Assembly (NCBI RefSeq): GCF_001894745.1
Contig: NZ_BBYF01000002.1
Span: forward strand, 248,001-312,000
Reading direction: 5' to 3'
DNA length: 64,000 nucleotides
Source of the DNA: Paenibacillus sp. NAIST15-1
Lineage (GTDB): Bacteria; Bacillota; Bacilli; Paenibacillales; Paenibacillaceae
The notes under the pieces were generated by a model. That model saw nothing but the letters and a program-made list of their open reading frames with translations, had not been told where the DNA came from and did no database searches. This document shows, one piece after another, positions 17,399 through 26,577 of the stretch (the stretch's first letter is position 1; each line of letters begins with the position of its first letter). The position numbers were made by a program, and so were the translations under genes.

Positions 17399-17752
17399 AT
17401 GAATCTGCAGGTGGAATTGGAACACCAGCGCAACGTATTGATTACCCGTCTGAGAGGGGAACTGGATCATCATACGTCTGAGTACGTACGAATTCAGCTC
17501 GACGAAGCGATTCAACGCAAGCAAGTGAACCATGTCGTGCTAAGCCTTCGTGATTTGACGTTTATGGACAGTTCGGGTTTGGGGGTCATTCTAGGAAGAT
17601 ACAAGCAGATCAAGGGACGAGGCGGAAAAATGGCGGTATGCGATATGAATCCCGCGGTACGACGTCTGTTCGAATTGTCTGGCTTGTTTAAAATTGTGCA
17701 TGTTTACGATAATGAGCGCAAAGCGCTTAATGGGTTGGAGGTCGTATCATGA
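17399..17752 (+). CDS. spoIIAA: Anti-sigma F factor antagonist
   Basis: SpoIIAA binds SpoIIAB and frees sigma-F in the forespore. It is inactive when phosphorylated and is dephosphorylated by SpoIIE. The protein is a 117-residue STAS domain. The phosphorylation site is S58 in [11 protein letters not shown], the same number as in B. subtilis. GGGGAGGAG precedes ATG 17399. Its stop overlaps the next start (ATGA). Confidence 0.95.
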   Translation: MNLQVELEHQRNVLITRLRGELDHHTSEYVRIQLDEAIQRKQVNHVVLSLRDLTFMDSSGLGVILGRYKQIKGRGGKMAVCDMNPAVRRLFELSGLFKIVHVYDNERKALNGLEVVS

Positions 17753-18204
17753 GTGTACAATCAGACACGAACGTAATGACGCTGCAATTTTCCAGTCGTT
17801 CCGAGAATGAAGCATTTGCCCGTGTGGCTGTTGCAGCCTTTGTATCGCAGCTGGATCCGACAATGGACGAGCTGACAGATATGAAGACCGTAATCTCTGA
17901 GGCAGTGACGAATTGTATCATCCACGGATATGATAATGATCCTACTGGGATGGTTACGATTTCAGCGGTTATTTCCGGTGAGGAGATTATGCTGACCGTA
18001 TCAGACAATGGACGAGGCATTGAGGATCTTGAGCTTGCAAGACAGCCGCTGTATACGTCGAAGCCGGACATGGAACGCTCTGGCATGGGCTTCACGATCA
18101 TGGAGAACTTCATGGATGAATGCGAAGTAACTACCGAACTGGGCGTGGGTACGAGCATCCGCATGAAGAAGCGGATTGAATCGAAAAAAGCGCTCTATAA
18201 TTAG
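17749..18204 (+). CDS. spoIIAB: Anti-sigma F factor, serine kinase
   Basis: SpoIIAB holds sigma-F inactive and phosphorylates SpoIIAA. It is a 151-residue GHKL ATPase with an N box ([14 protein letters not shown]), a G1 box ([10 protein letters not shown]) and a G2 box ([14 protein letters not shown]). It starts 4 bases inside the spoIIAA end, so translation is coupled, giving the expected near-equal dosage of the partner-switching pair. Confidence 0.95.
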   Translation: MSVQSDTNVMTLQFSSRSENEAFARVAVAAFVSQLDPTMDELTDMKTVISEAVTNCIIHGYDNDPTGMVTISAVISGEEIMLTVSDNGRGIEDLELARQPLYTSKPDMERSGMGFTIMENFMDECEVTTELGVGTSIRMKKRIESKKALYN

Positions 18205-18215
18205 GGGTTGAAGCC

Positions 18216-18971
18216 ATGGAAGCTGATTTGAAGCAGTCGTCGCCCAATTATTTGGATGACGCGGAAGTGAAGCGTCTGATTGCACTCAGTCAGACAGGTG
18301 ACTCGTTAGCGAGAGAAACACTTGTCAATTGCAACATACGCCTTGTCTGGTCCGTCGTTCAGCGCTTTATGAATCGAGGATATGATCCAGATGATTTGTT
18401 CCAGATTGGTTGCATCGGATTGCTGAAATCTGTTGATAAATTCGATTTATCATATGACGTGAAGTTCTCGACTTACGCAGTGCCGATGATCATCGGTGAA
18501 ATTCAGCGTTTTCTGCGTGATGATGGAACGCTGAAGGTGAGTCGATCACTGAAGGAGATGGCGAACAAAGTTCGCAAGACGAAGGATGAGTTGTCCAAGC
18601 GGCTCAATCGGCTTCCAACGATTAAGGAAGTTGCAGCGGAGCTTGGGGTATCACCGGAGGATGTTGTGTTCGCACAAGAAGCGAATAAACCACCGACATC
18701 CATTCATGAGACGGTATTCGAAAATGATGGTGATCCAATTACGTTAATGGATCAAATTGCCGATGATACGCAGGACAAATGGTTTGATAAGCTTGCGCTG
18801 AATGAAGCGATAGAAGGCTTGAGTGAACGGGAGCAGCTTATTGTCTATTTGCGGTACTATCGGGATCAGACGCAATCTGAGGTTGCCAGTCGCCTCGGAA
18901 TATCGCAGGTGCAAGTGTCACGGCTGGAGAAGAAAATATTGCAATCCATCAAAGCCCAGATCGCTCAGTGA
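18216..18971 (+). CDS. sigF: RNA polymerase forespore sigma factor F
   Basis: This is the first compartment-specific sigma factor of sporulation, active in the forespore. It has 251 residues. Region 2 contains DLFQIGCIGLLKSVDKFD, with the -10 recognition helix at FSTYAVPMIIGEIQRFLRDDG. Region 3 holds KTKDELSKRLNRLPT. Region 4.2 is QSEVASRLGISQVQVSRLEKKIL. It lies 11 bases after spoIIAB in the three-gene spoIIA operon and is followed by a terminator. Confidence 0.95.
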   Translation: MEADLKQSSPNYLDDAEVKRLIALSQTGDSLARETLVNCNIRLVWSVVQRFMNRGYDPDDLFQIGCIGLLKSVDKFDLSYDVKFSTYAVPMIIGEIQRFLRDDGTLKVSRSLKEMANKVRKTKDELSKRLNRLPTIKEVAAELGVSPEDVVFAQEANKPPTSIHETVFENDGDPITLMDQIADDTQDKWFDKLALNEAIEGLSEREQLIVYLRYYRDQTQSEVASRLGISQVQVSRLEKKILQSIKAQIAQ

Positions 18972-18992
18972 GCCAGAGAGGGTATGAGGAGC

Positions 18993-19024
18993 AAACCGCA
19001 GGGAGATGTCCTTGCGGTTTTTTT
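18993..19024 (+). terminator. Intrinsic terminator after sigF
   Basis: AAACCGCAGGGA pairs with TCCTTGCGGTTT (one G-U pair) around GATG and nearby bases, followed by TTTT. It separates the spoIIA operon from spoVA. Confidence 0.85.
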
Positions 19025-19073
19025 GCTGTCTATTCAACCATACTAACACTATGGAGGAAGGAGGGGGATGAAC

Positions 19074-19724
19074 ATGGCGACTTTGGATGAGTTGCCTGAT
19101 TCCGGCAGTACCTGCTATATCCGGCTGCGCAAGCAATCTTCGGTCAAGCCAGATCATCCGATTCGACTTAAGGATGTAGCTGAGGTCATTGCAGACGATG
19201 CATGGTACACGAAATTAAGAGAGCTTGTGCTGAAGGAACCAAAGACAAGCGACGGCAACATGATATTGATTGACATGATGCACATTACGAGGGCAATTAA
19301 GGAACTGTGTCCGAGAATGACCATAGAATGCTTCGGCCAGCCGCATACATTAGTTGAGGTTGTGACGCAGGTGAAGAAGCCAAATATCGCCCTAATTGTT
19401 CTTGTCTGGCTGCTGCTGTTCTTCGGTTCAGGCCTCGCGATCATGAACTTTCACGCCGATGTAAGCATGCTCCCTGTACATAAACGAATTGTAGAAATGC
19501 TTACGGGTCGGAAGGATGCGAATCCATTTTGGTTCCAAGCCTGTTATTCCATTGGCATCGGTCTTGGGATGGTCGTATTTTTTAATCACTTTTTCCGCAA
19601 GAAGTTCAATGAAGAGCCGACACCGCTTGAAGTTGAGATGTTCCTATATCAGGAAAACTTGAACCAGTACATGATAACCGAGGAATACAAGCGATTGCGC
19701 AAGGAGGATTTGAAGCGTGACTGA
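19074..19724 (+). CDS. spoVAA: Stage V sporulation protein AA
   Basis: SpoVAA is a component of the inner spore membrane channel system for dipicolinic acid. The protein has 216 residues, with a soluble N-terminal domain and two C-terminal membrane segments (about 108-128 and 148-168). Conserved features are TCYIRLRKQSSVKPDHPIRL and the VKKPNIALIVLVWLLLF segment. AGGAGG at 19060-19065 suits ATG 19074 better than the closer ATG 19068. It overlaps spoVAB by 8 bases. Confidence 0.85.
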   Translation: MATLDELPDSGSTCYIRLRKQSSVKPDHPIRLKDVAEVIADDAWYTKLRELVLKEPKTSDGNMILIDMMHITRAIKELCPRMTIECFGQPHTLVEVVTQVKKPNIALIVLVWLLLFFGSGLAIMNFHADVSMLPVHKRIVEMLTGRKDANPFWFQACYSIGIGLGMVVFFNHFFRKKFNEEPTPLEVEMFLYQENLNQYMITEEYKRLRKEDLKRD

Positions 19725-20154
19725 GACTTGGCTGTATGGTCTTGCACAGCTGCTGGCATCGTTCGCGGGAATCGCTGGCGGGATTACGGTTGGGGGCGCG
19801 ATGGTGGCATTATTTGTCGTGCTTGACATGCTTCCACGGCTAGCACAGCTTACTCGCTCCTTCCACTGTTCGTATTGGTTTGAATACGCCATTATTGCGG
19901 GCACGCTGTTCTTTACCGTAACAGATTTATGGAGTATCCGATTCTTCTATGCGGGATGGTTCTCTCCATTCATCGGACTGCTGGATGGGGTATTCGTGGG
20001 ACTCTTGGCTGCAGCGCTGACGGAGGTATTGAATGTTTTTCCGATATTGGCGAAACGGCTTGGTATGACACATGCGCTCCCTCATCTACTGACCGCAATG
20101 GTAATTGGCAAGGTTCTTGGATCTTGGTTCGACTGTTTTAAATACCCGCATTGA
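19717..20154 (+). CDS. spoVAB: Stage V sporulation protein AB
   Basis: This is a 145-residue polytopic membrane protein with about four hydrophobic segments, and it is the partner of SpoVAA. It starts with GTG 19717 behind AAGGAGG within the spoVAA end. The conserved core includes GIAGGITVGGAMVALF and GLLDGVFVGLLAAALTEVLNVFP. In B. subtilis spoVAC would follow, but here an 82-base gap leads directly to spoVAF. Confidence 0.85.
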   Translation: MTETWLYGLAQLLASFAGIAGGITVGGAMVALFVVLDMLPRLAQLTRSFHCSYWFEYAIIAGTLFFTVTDLWSIRFFYAGWFSPFIGLLDGVFVGLLAAALTEVLNVFPILAKRLGMTHALPHLLTAMVIGKVLGSWFDCFKYPH

Positions 20155-20236
20155 AATTTCTGTGTGAATGATGAGAATCTCGCAATGAAGGATATGCCAA
20201 GATATGGAGATTCAATAAGAAGGAGGATATTGCCCA

Positions 20237-21898
20237 ATGACAGAGCAGCAAACTGAACAAGAATCGTCGCAAAAGGACGTACTTTCCCCTCCTCATTCGA
20301 AATCACCGAAAGAGCAGTCTGAGGATGGGGGCAATCATCAGCATGCATCTGAGCAAGGCAGCTTGCATGACAGAAAAAAGCAGCGTGAGAAGTCCGATAC
20401 GATAGAAGAGTCCATCATCTATTGGCAGGACAAGGACGAAATCTCCAAGAAGCTGGACGAGACGAAACGAACGCTGCAACAGGTAGTTGGACTTGGGGAG
20501 TCGTTCGATATCGTGCTGCGCGAGATGGTCTTCGGCGAGCGGCGGGTAGGTCTGTTCTATGTGAATGGTTTTGCTAAGGACGAAGTGATGACGTTAATCT
20601 TGTCCCGAATGTCATACTTGGATAAGGAAGAAATGTCGCCGAACGCACTCAAATCCTTGTTCGAACGCTATATCCCTCATGTTCAAGTAGAGCGGGAGAA
20701 TAAGTTAAGCAGCGTCATTAATAAAGTGCTCGCTGGCAGCAGCGCTTTCTTTATTGATCATGAATCAAGTGCGATTATTGTGGACTGCAAGACTTTCCCT
20801 GTGCGGGGTCTTGAAGAACCGTCGCTCGAGCGGGTGGTTCGGGGTGCACGTGACGGATTCGGCGAGACACTGCTTACGAACGTTACCCTTGTCCGACGCC
20901 GCTTGCGTGATCCGGGGCTTATGTATGAAATGGTGCAGGTGGGACGGCGTACCCGTACCGATGTGTGTATTGCCTATATAGATGATATTGCTGACAAGCG
21001 TCAAGTGGAGTCGGTTCGTAATAAAATAAAAGCGGTGAATGTGGATGGTCTGCCACTGGCCGACAAGCAACTGGAGGAGGCGATTATCAATAAGGCGTGG
21101 AACCCTTATCCGCTAGTACGATACTCGGAACGTCCAGATGTTGTCGCTTCCCATTTGATGGATGGCAGCATTGTCATATTTGTCGACACATCTCCATCTG
21201 TCATCATTTTACCGACGACGTTTTTCGACTTATGTCAGCATGCAGAAGAGAATCGACAAACTGCATTTATGGGAACCTATTTGCGGAGTGTGCGCTTCAT
21301 CGGTATTTTTGCATCGCTCTTCATTCTCCCATTGTGGCTGCTGCTCGTTATCGAGCCGGGATTAAAGCCTGCCGCCCTACAAATTATTGGACCGCAGGAG
21401 ACAGGGAAGATACCGCTCATTTTCCAGTTCCTCATCGCAGAGCTCGGCGTGGATCTCATGCGAATGGCGGCTGTTCATACTCCGTCGCCGCTTGCGATAG
21501 CATTGGGCTTGCTAGCTGCGATACTCGTAGGTGACATAGCGGTCAAAACAGGAGTGTTCGTCAATGAGGTTATTTTGTACATGGCTGTTGCTGCCGTAGG
21601 GATGTTTGCGACACCGAGCTATGAGCTGGCGCTGGCCAATCGAATCGTGAGGCTCGTGCTGCTTGTTTCGGTTGCGCTATTCAGAGTTCCCGGACTCGTC
21701 ATTGGTACAACCGTTTGGCTGCTCTGGCTGACCCTGCATCGCTCGTACAATGCATCATACTTATGGCCGTTCATTCCGTTCAATGCCAAAGCGATGTACA
21801 ATATCATCGTGCGACAGCCATTCTTGCTGATAAAGACGCGCCCTAGCTTGAATCAGACGCGAGATAATACAAAGATGCCGCCAAGAACGAAGCGATAG
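20237..21898 (+). CDS. spoVAF: Stage V sporulation protein AF, GerA-type membrane protein
   Basis: SpoVAF belongs to the spore germination GerA (A-subunit) family and resides in the inner spore membrane. It has 553 residues: a polar, low-complexity N-terminus (1-55), the soluble GerA domain (about 70-330, with FIDHESSAIIVDCKTFPVRGLEEP) and 4-5 membrane segments from about 345 to 520. AAGGAGG precedes ATG 20237. The intervening spoVAC, spoVAD and spoVAE of B. subtilis are absent from this spot. lysA follows, as in B. subtilis. Confidence 0.88.
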   Translation: MTEQQTEQESSQKDVLSPPHSKSPKEQSEDGGNHQHASEQGSLHDRKKQREKSDTIEESIIYWQDKDEISKKLDETKRTLQQVVGLGESFDIVLREMVFGERRVGLFYVNGFAKDEVMTLILSRMSYLDKEEMSPNALKSLFERYIPHVQVERENKLSSVINKVLAGSSAFFIDHESSAIIVDCKTFPVRGLEEPSLERVVRGARDGFGETLLTNVTLVRRRLRDPGLMYEMVQVGRRTRTDVCIAYIDDIADKRQVESVRNKIKAVNVDGLPLADKQLEEAIINKAWNPYPLVRYSERPDVVASHLMDGSIVIFVDTSPSVIILPTTFFDLCQHAEENRQTAFMGTYLRSVRFIGIFASLFILPLWLLLVIEPGLKPAALQIIGPQETGKIPLIFQFLIAELGVDLMRMAAVHTPSPLAIALGLLAAILVGDIAVKTGVFVNEVILYMAVAAVGMFATPSYELALANRIVRLVLLVSVALFRVPGLVIGTTVWLLWLTLHRSYNASYLWPFIPFNAKAMYNIIVRQPFLLIKTRPSLNQTRDNTKMPPRTKR

Positions 21899-22082
21899 CT
21901 TCAACGTTTGGAAGGCAATGTGTTTGTCCCTTGACAACCTCTATAATGCAAATGATGGACGGAAAAATCCATTCTTTCAAGATCGAATAAGCTGATATAC
22001 TCGATGTAATATTTTCACCAACAATTGGAACAACATGAGGGGATAGACATAGAAGATCGAGTGGGAGTGGGGAGAAATGACG

Positions 22083-23414
22083 ATGTACTTACACGGAACG
22101 AGCAAGATTAATGGGAATGGACATTTAGAAATTGGCGGTTGCGATGTAACCGAATTGAAGCAGCAATTTGGTACTCCGCTTTATATTTTTGACGAAGCAT
22201 TAGTCAGAGAACGCTGTGGACAATACATGGAAGCATTTCGTGAGTCTGGGTTAACCTTTCAAGTTGCATATGCAAGCAAAGCATTCTGTACAACGGCAAT
22301 GTGCCGGTTAGTCGACCAAGAGGGGCTGTCGCTAGATGTTGTATCGGAAGGGGAATTGTATACAGCCTTGCAGGCTGGATTCCCGGCCCAGCGAATCCAC
22401 TTCCATGGGAATAATAAGACGCCCGAGGAGATCGAAATGGCGCTTGATGCCCGCATCGGCTGCTTTGTTGTTGATAATTTCACGGAGCTGAAGCTGTTGA
22501 ATGCGATTTGCCAAGAACGCAATCAGTCCGTACCTGTGCTGCTCCGCGTTACACCGGGTGTTGAGGCACATACGCATGAATACATTTCGACAGGTCAGAC
22601 GGATTCGAAGTTTGGCTTTGACATCGGCAATGGTACGGCGCTTGAGGCTGTGCGTCATGCGGCGGATGCAACTCATTTGGAGCTGCTGGGCATCCACTCG
22701 CATATCGGATCTCAAATCTTCGAAACTGAAGGATTCCAAATGGCGGTTGAACGCGTTGCACAATTTGCTCGTGGGGTGAAGGAACAGCTAGGGATCGCAT
22801 TCCGGGTTGTGAACTTGGGCGGCGGTTTCGGCATCCGCTATGTAGAAGGGGATACGCCTCTGCATGTTCGCGATTATGTAAAGGCCATTACAGATGCTGT
22901 AAAGCAGCATTTTGCTGACATCGGAGAATGTTTGCCTGAAATTTGGGTAGAGCCAGGCCGCAGTATTGTTGGAGAAGCGGGAACAACACTGTATACAGTT
23001 GGCTCTGTGAAGGATATTCCAGGAGTGCGCAAATATGTAGCTGTTGATGGAGGGATGACCGACAACCCTCGACCAGCGCTGTATGAGTCTCGTTATGAGG
23101 CACTGCTTGCTAACCGTTCGACTAATGAGTCCACGGAGACAGTGTCGATAGCAGGAAAATGCTGCGAAAGCGGCGATATGCTGATTTGGGATGCTGTGCT
23201 TCCTGCCGTCCAGCAGGGCGATCTGTTGGCTGTGTCCTGCACAGGTGCGTACAATTATTCGATGGCAAGCAACTATAACCGTATTCCAAGACCAGCTGTC
23301 GTGTTCGTGCACAAGGGGGAAGCGGATATTGTTGTACGTCGTGAGTCGCATGAAGATATCGTGCGCAATGACTGCATTCCAGCTCGTCTACGCAACGAGC
23401 CAGCGCTGAAATAG
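22083..23414 (+). CDS. lysA: Diaminopimelate decarboxylase
   Basis: This PLP enzyme converts meso-diaminopimelate to lysine. It has 443 residues. The PLP lysine lies in VAYASKAF near residue 62. Other signatures are GEGELYTALQAGFP-type loop residues, HFHGNNKTPEE, the PLP-phosphate glycine loop NLGGGFGIRY, EPGRS, and CCESGDMLIWD with the active-site cysteine. GGGGAG sits 8 bases before ATG 22083, and MYLHGTS aligns with the family N-terminus. ATG 22077 is too close to that site. Placement after spoVAF is conserved. Confidence 0.93.
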   Translation: MYLHGTSKINGNGHLEIGGCDVTELKQQFGTPLYIFDEALVRERCGQYMEAFRESGLTFQVAYASKAFCTTAMCRLVDQEGLSLDVVSEGELYTALQAGFPAQRIHFHGNNKTPEEIEMALDARIGCFVVDNFTELKLLNAICQERNQSVPVLLRVTPGVEAHTHEYISTGQTDSKFGFDIGNGTALEAVRHAADATHLELLGIHSHIGSQIFETEGFQMAVERVAQFARGVKEQLGIAFRVVNLGGGFGIRYVEGDTPLHVRDYVKAITDAVKQHFADIGECLPEIWVEPGRSIVGEAGTTLYTVGSVKDIPGVRKYVAVDGGMTDNPRPALYESRYEALLANRSTNESTETVSIAGKCCESGDMLIWDAVLPAVQQGDLLAVSCTGAYNYSMASNYNRIPRPAVVFVHKGEADIVVRRESHEDIVRNDCIPARLRNEPALK

Positions 23415-23494
23415 TACGGGATGTGACGATTGCAAGCTCCACGGCAGCAGTTGAATTTCACATCCGAAGTTACACCATATATGGAAATTAATAC

Positions 23495-23557
23495 AACACC
23501 CAATCTTCTGTCTTGTCGTGGCATAACGATGAGGCAGAAATCGGGTGTTTTCTTTTT
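23495..23557 (+). terminator. Intrinsic terminator after lysA
   Basis: ACACCCAATCTTCTG and CAGAAATCGGGTGT form an imperfect stem around 20 bases of loop, followed by TTTCTTTTTG. Confidence 0.65.
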
Positions 23558-23622
23558 GTTAAGAAATAACGTATAATCGGATGAGCAAGCGTGAGCATTG
23601 TACATATGGAAGGAGACGATAC

Positions 23623-24063
23623 ATGATGAGCAAATATGCATTGATTGAATTGGAAAAAGGCGGCACGGTGAAAATCCAGCTCCATGAGCAAGAGGCACCA
23701 GGTACCGTTGCAAACTTTGAGAAGCTGTCCAACGAAGGTTTCTATAACGGCTTGACATTCCACCGTGTTATTCCGGGCTTTGTAGCGCAAGGCGGTTGCC
23801 CGCACGGAACAGGTACAGGCGGCCCAGGCTACACAATCAAATGTGAGACAAAAGGCAACCCGCACAAGCATGAGCGTGGTGTACTTGCGATGGCGCATGC
23901 CGGCAAGGATACAGGCGGTTCCCAATTCTACATCACTTACGATGCATTCCCTCACTTGGATGGCGTGCATACGGTATTTGGCAAAATTGTAGAGGGCATG
24001 GAGCATGTAGATGCTGTTAAGCAAGGCGACAAGATGAAGCAAGTTACCATCGTGGAAGAATAG
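23623..24063 (+). CDS. ppiB: Cyclophilin-type peptidyl-prolyl cis-trans isomerase
   Basis: This cytoplasmic protein-folding enzyme has 146 residues. Cyclophilin motifs are visible: [13 protein letters not shown] (catalytic Arg), [13 protein letters not shown] (after GGSQ) and [19 protein letters not shown] lies before ATG 23623, and a second ATG follows directly at 23626. The gene stands alone between two terminators. A TATAAT at 23572-23577 is a probable -10. Confidence 0.92.
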   Translation: MMSKYALIELEKGGTVKIQLHEQEAPGTVANFEKLSNEGFYNGLTFHRVIPGFVAQGGCPHGTGTGGPGYTIKCETKGNPHKHERGVLAMAHAGKDTGGSQFYITYDAFPHLDGVHTVFGKIVEGMEHVDAVKQGDKMKQVTIVEE

Positions 24064-24076
24064 AAATAATTGAGGG

Positions 24077-24116
24077 AAGGCGTGTATGCAGCTTGGCTGC
24101 TGCACGTCTTTTTTAT
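24077..24116 (+). terminator. Terminator after ppiB
   Basis: A hairpin around GCAGCTTGGCTGC, extended by partly paired flanks (GGCGTG and CACGTC), is followed by TTTTTT. Confidence 0.7.
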
Positions 24117-24158
24117 TTGAACGCATCTGAATGGTTCCATGCGGTGAAGCGACACAAG

Positions 24159-24187
24159 TTGCATTTTACCAGGTCAGGTGGTACACT
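24159..24187 (+). promoter_or_regulatory. Probable sigma-A promoter of the rib operon
   Basis: TTGCAT (24159-24164) and TACACT (24182-24187) are 17 bases apart. Initiation near 24194 would be about 45 bases before the FMN aptamer. Confidence 0.55.
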
Positions 24188-24237
24188 TCTAAGTGCAACA
24201 TCTTAGAAACTAATTTTATAGCAATACGAATGACAGA

Positions 24238-24390
24238 CCTTCAGGGCAGGGTGAAATTCCCGACCGGCGGTGATGAACCTATTCTTGCGTGTGCAAGGTG
24301 TTCTTAGTCCGTGACCCGGGTGGATTCGTCCACACGGTGGATCTGGTGCAACTCCAGAGCCGACAGTATAGTCTGGATGGGAGAAGGGGC
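24238..24390 (+). promoter_or_regulatory. FMN riboswitch (RFN element)
   Basis: The hallmark blocks appear in order: TTCAGGGCAGGGTGAAATTC, CCGACCGGCGGTGAT, AGTCCGTGACCCGG, CGGTGGATCTGGTGCAACTC, GCCGACAGTATAGTCTGG and ATGGGAGAAGG. This is a complete RFN aptamer that binds FMN. It precedes ribD-ribE-ribBA-ribH and should lower expression when FMN is abundant. The expression platform is unusually far downstream: the terminator begins at 24655. Confidence 0.96.
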
Positions 24391-24654
24391 GTCAGGAGAG
24401 AAGAACTCGATAATTAGTTCTTTCAAGTTCTTATTTTCACAATTTCATGAGCATTCCAGGCGAAATGGACGGCGAATACCTGCGTAAGCGCGAGGTTTTC
24501 TATTCATCTATCGTCGTATTTGACATATGCGAAATCGATGCAGTTTGCTGAGAACATCCTTGTTGTCGGTTTTATTTGTCATATACAAATGGAAATTATG
24601 CTTATGTTCGACTATTGTGAAATTAAGTACATACCTGTAAGCTCAATCAATCAT

Positions 24655-24684
24655 GCCCTTCGGAGGATCCGAAGGGCTTTTTTG
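24655..24684 (+). terminator. Regulated terminator of the rib leader
   Basis: GCCCTTCGGA and its complement make a 10-bp perfect stem with a 3-base loop, followed by TTTTTT, 40 bases before ribD. It is the likely off-switch of the FMN riboswitch. The 264 bases between aptamer and stem (24391-24654) contain no gene; a small hairpin around GAACTCGATAATTAGTTC is visible. Confidence 0.85.
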
Positions 24685-24722
24685 CGTTAGCCTTGATCTG
24701 TTTGTGGAAAGGAGGATACCCA

Positions 24723-25892
24723 ATGTCTGCTGTTATCAATGATGAACTGTACATGCAGCTCGCTGTGAACATGGCAGAGCAGGTGCTTGGACAGACCGAT
24801 GTGAACCCTGCAGTTGGCTGTGTCATTGTGAACGAGGGACGAATCGTCGGTCTTGGAGCTCATTTGAGGCGTGGTGAAGGCCATGCGGAAGTCCATGCTT
24901 TACAGATGGCTGGTGAAGCGGCCAGAGGAGCGACTGCGTATGTGACCCTTGAGCCATGCAGCCACTATGGGAGAACACCGCCTTGCAGCCTGCGATTGAT
25001 TGAAGCGGGAATCGCCCGTGTCGTGATCGCTTGCGTCGATCCGAATCCAGCGGTTGCAGGGAGAGGAATTGCTCTACTGAAGGATCATGGAATTGGGATA
25101 ACGTTGGATGTGCTTCGGGAGAGAGGTCTCGCACTGATTGAAATGTTCGCTAAGCATATTACGACCGGCATTCCGTTCGTTACCCTCAAGACAGCAAGTA
25201 CGCTGGACGGCAAGATCGCCACTTCGACTGGTGACAGCAAGTGGATCTCGAATGAGCGAAGTCGTGAACTCGTTCATTCGATGAGGCACCGTCATCAAGC
25301 GATTATGGTAGGCATAGGCACTGTGCTTGCGGATGATCCATCGCTGACAACACGTCTGTCAGTCCCTGGGGTAAACCCAGTGCGATTGATTGTAGACTCG
25401 AAGCTTCGGATCCCTATGGACGCCAAGGTCGTAACCGATCAAGCTGCACGAACCTGCATCTTCACAACTGCACGGGCAAGCGGGGAGAAGCGGCGTGAAT
25501 TGGTGTCCCGAGGCGTAGAGGTCTTCGAGTGCGGAGAAAGCGAGAAGGTAGACCTTCAGCAGATGATGGAATGGTGCGGCCAACATGAGATCGGATCCAT
25601 ACTCCTTGAAGGTGGAGGTCGATTGAATGGGGCGATGCTAGAGAAGAAGCTGGTCGACAAAGTTGCAATATTTATGGCTCCGATTGTCGTCGGCGGTCAG
25701 CATGCGCCTGGTAGTTTTGTGTTTGAAGGTGTAGAGCGGATGCAGGATGCATACCGGCTTCAGCATGTGGAGGTTGAGAAGCTCGGAGATAATATCTGCA
25801 TCACTGGATATCCGTTCGGCAAGCGTGAGGTGGAGAATTTGACTCATTTCAGCATAAAGGAGGAGCATAGCAATGTTCACCGGACTCATTGA
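24723..25892 (+). CDS. ribD: Bifunctional riboflavin deaminase/reductase RibD
   Basis: RibD catalyses the deaminase and reductase steps after GTP cyclohydrolase II. It has 389 residues. The N-terminal deaminase domain carries the zinc ligands H54 (HAEVHAL), C79 and C88 (LEPCSHYGRTPPC) and catalytic E56. The reductase domain begins about residue 150 (FVTLKTASTLDGKIAT) and includes the NADPH-site LLEGGGRLNG. GGAAAGGAGG precedes ATG 24723. It overlaps ribE by 20 bases. Confidence 0.94.
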   Translation: MSAVINDELYMQLAVNMAEQVLGQTDVNPAVGCVIVNEGRIVGLGAHLRRGEGHAEVHALQMAGEAARGATAYVTLEPCSHYGRTPPCSLRLIEAGIARVVIACVDPNPAVAGRGIALLKDHGIGITLDVLRERGLALIEMFAKHITTGIPFVTLKTASTLDGKIATSTGDSKWISNERSRELVHSMRHRHQAIMVGIGTVLADDPSLTTRLSVPGVNPVRLIVDSKLRIPMDAKVVTDQAARTCIFTTARASGEKRRELVSRGVEVFECGESEKVDLQQMMEWCGQHEIGSILLEGGGRLNGAMLEKKLVDKVAIFMAPIVVGGQHAPGSFVFEGVERMQDAYRLQHVEVEKLGDNICITGYPFGKREVENLTHFSIKEEHSNVHRTH

Positions 25893-26556
25893 AGAAGTGG
25901 GCTCACTGCAGTCTGTGATGAATCGGGGCGAGGCGATGGTGCTTCATATCCGAGCATCTAAGGTTCTAGAAGGCATGAAGCTGGGGGATAGCATCGCCGT
26001 CAATGGTGTTTGTCTGACCTCAACGTCCTATGATGGCAGCTCCTTCATGGCGGATGTGATGCCGCAGACGTTCCGCCATACGAATTTGAAGGATTTAAGG
26101 CCGGGCGATCCGGTCAATCTAGAGCGTGCAATGACAGCAGGCGGACGATTCGGCGGTCATATTGTACAAGGACATGTAGATGGTCTTGCAACGATTGTGG
26201 GACGAACAAGAGATGCGAATGCTGTTGTCATCGAATGTCGGGCGAGTCGGCCTGAGATGGCGAAATATATGATTCCACAAGGTTCTGTCACCATTGACGG
26301 CATCAGCTTAACCCTAACACGAGCAGAGCATGGAGAGTTTGCCGTATCGATTATTCCACATACGTTGGCGCAAACCGCTCTTCAGCGCAAGCAGCCGGGT
26401 GATACCGTCAACATTGAATGTGATGTGCTTGGCAAGTATGTGGATCATTTGCTCCGGTATGGTAGATCAGGGCCGGAGAACGAGACAAAGGATTCGGATC
26501 GTTCTGGTTCTGGAGGTCTTAATGCAGCGTTTTTGGCAGAGCATGGTTTTATGTAA
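25873..26556 (+). CDS. ribE: Riboflavin synthase alpha chain
   Basis: This enzyme dismutates two 6,7-dimethyl-8-ribityllumazines to riboflavin. It has 227 residues, with two lumazine-binding barrels (about 1-95 and 97-195). The N-terminal catalytic MFTGLIEEVG and the repeats VNGVCLTS and TIDGISLTL are present. The C-terminal 25 residues (SGPENETKDSDRSGSGG) are a polar extension. AAAGGAGG lies before ATG 25873, inside ribD. Confidence 0.94.
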   Translation: MFTGLIEEVGSLQSVMNRGEAMVLHIRASKVLEGMKLGDSIAVNGVCLTSTSYDGSSFMADVMPQTFRHTNLKDLRPGDPVNLERAMTAGGRFGGHIVQGHVDGLATIVGRTRDANAVVIECRASRPEMAKYMIPQGSVTIDGISLTLTRAEHGEFAVSIIPHTLAQTALQRKQPGDTVNIECDVLGKYVDHLLRYGRSGPENETKDSDRSGSGGLNAAFLAEHGFM

Positions 26557-26577
26557 TGGTGAAAGGGGAGGAACAAC

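Noticed and set aside
23488-24126. 212-codon minus-strand frame across ppiB
   Set aside because: It overlaps ppiB and its terminators, and the product is unlike any known protein; a shadow of the real gene.
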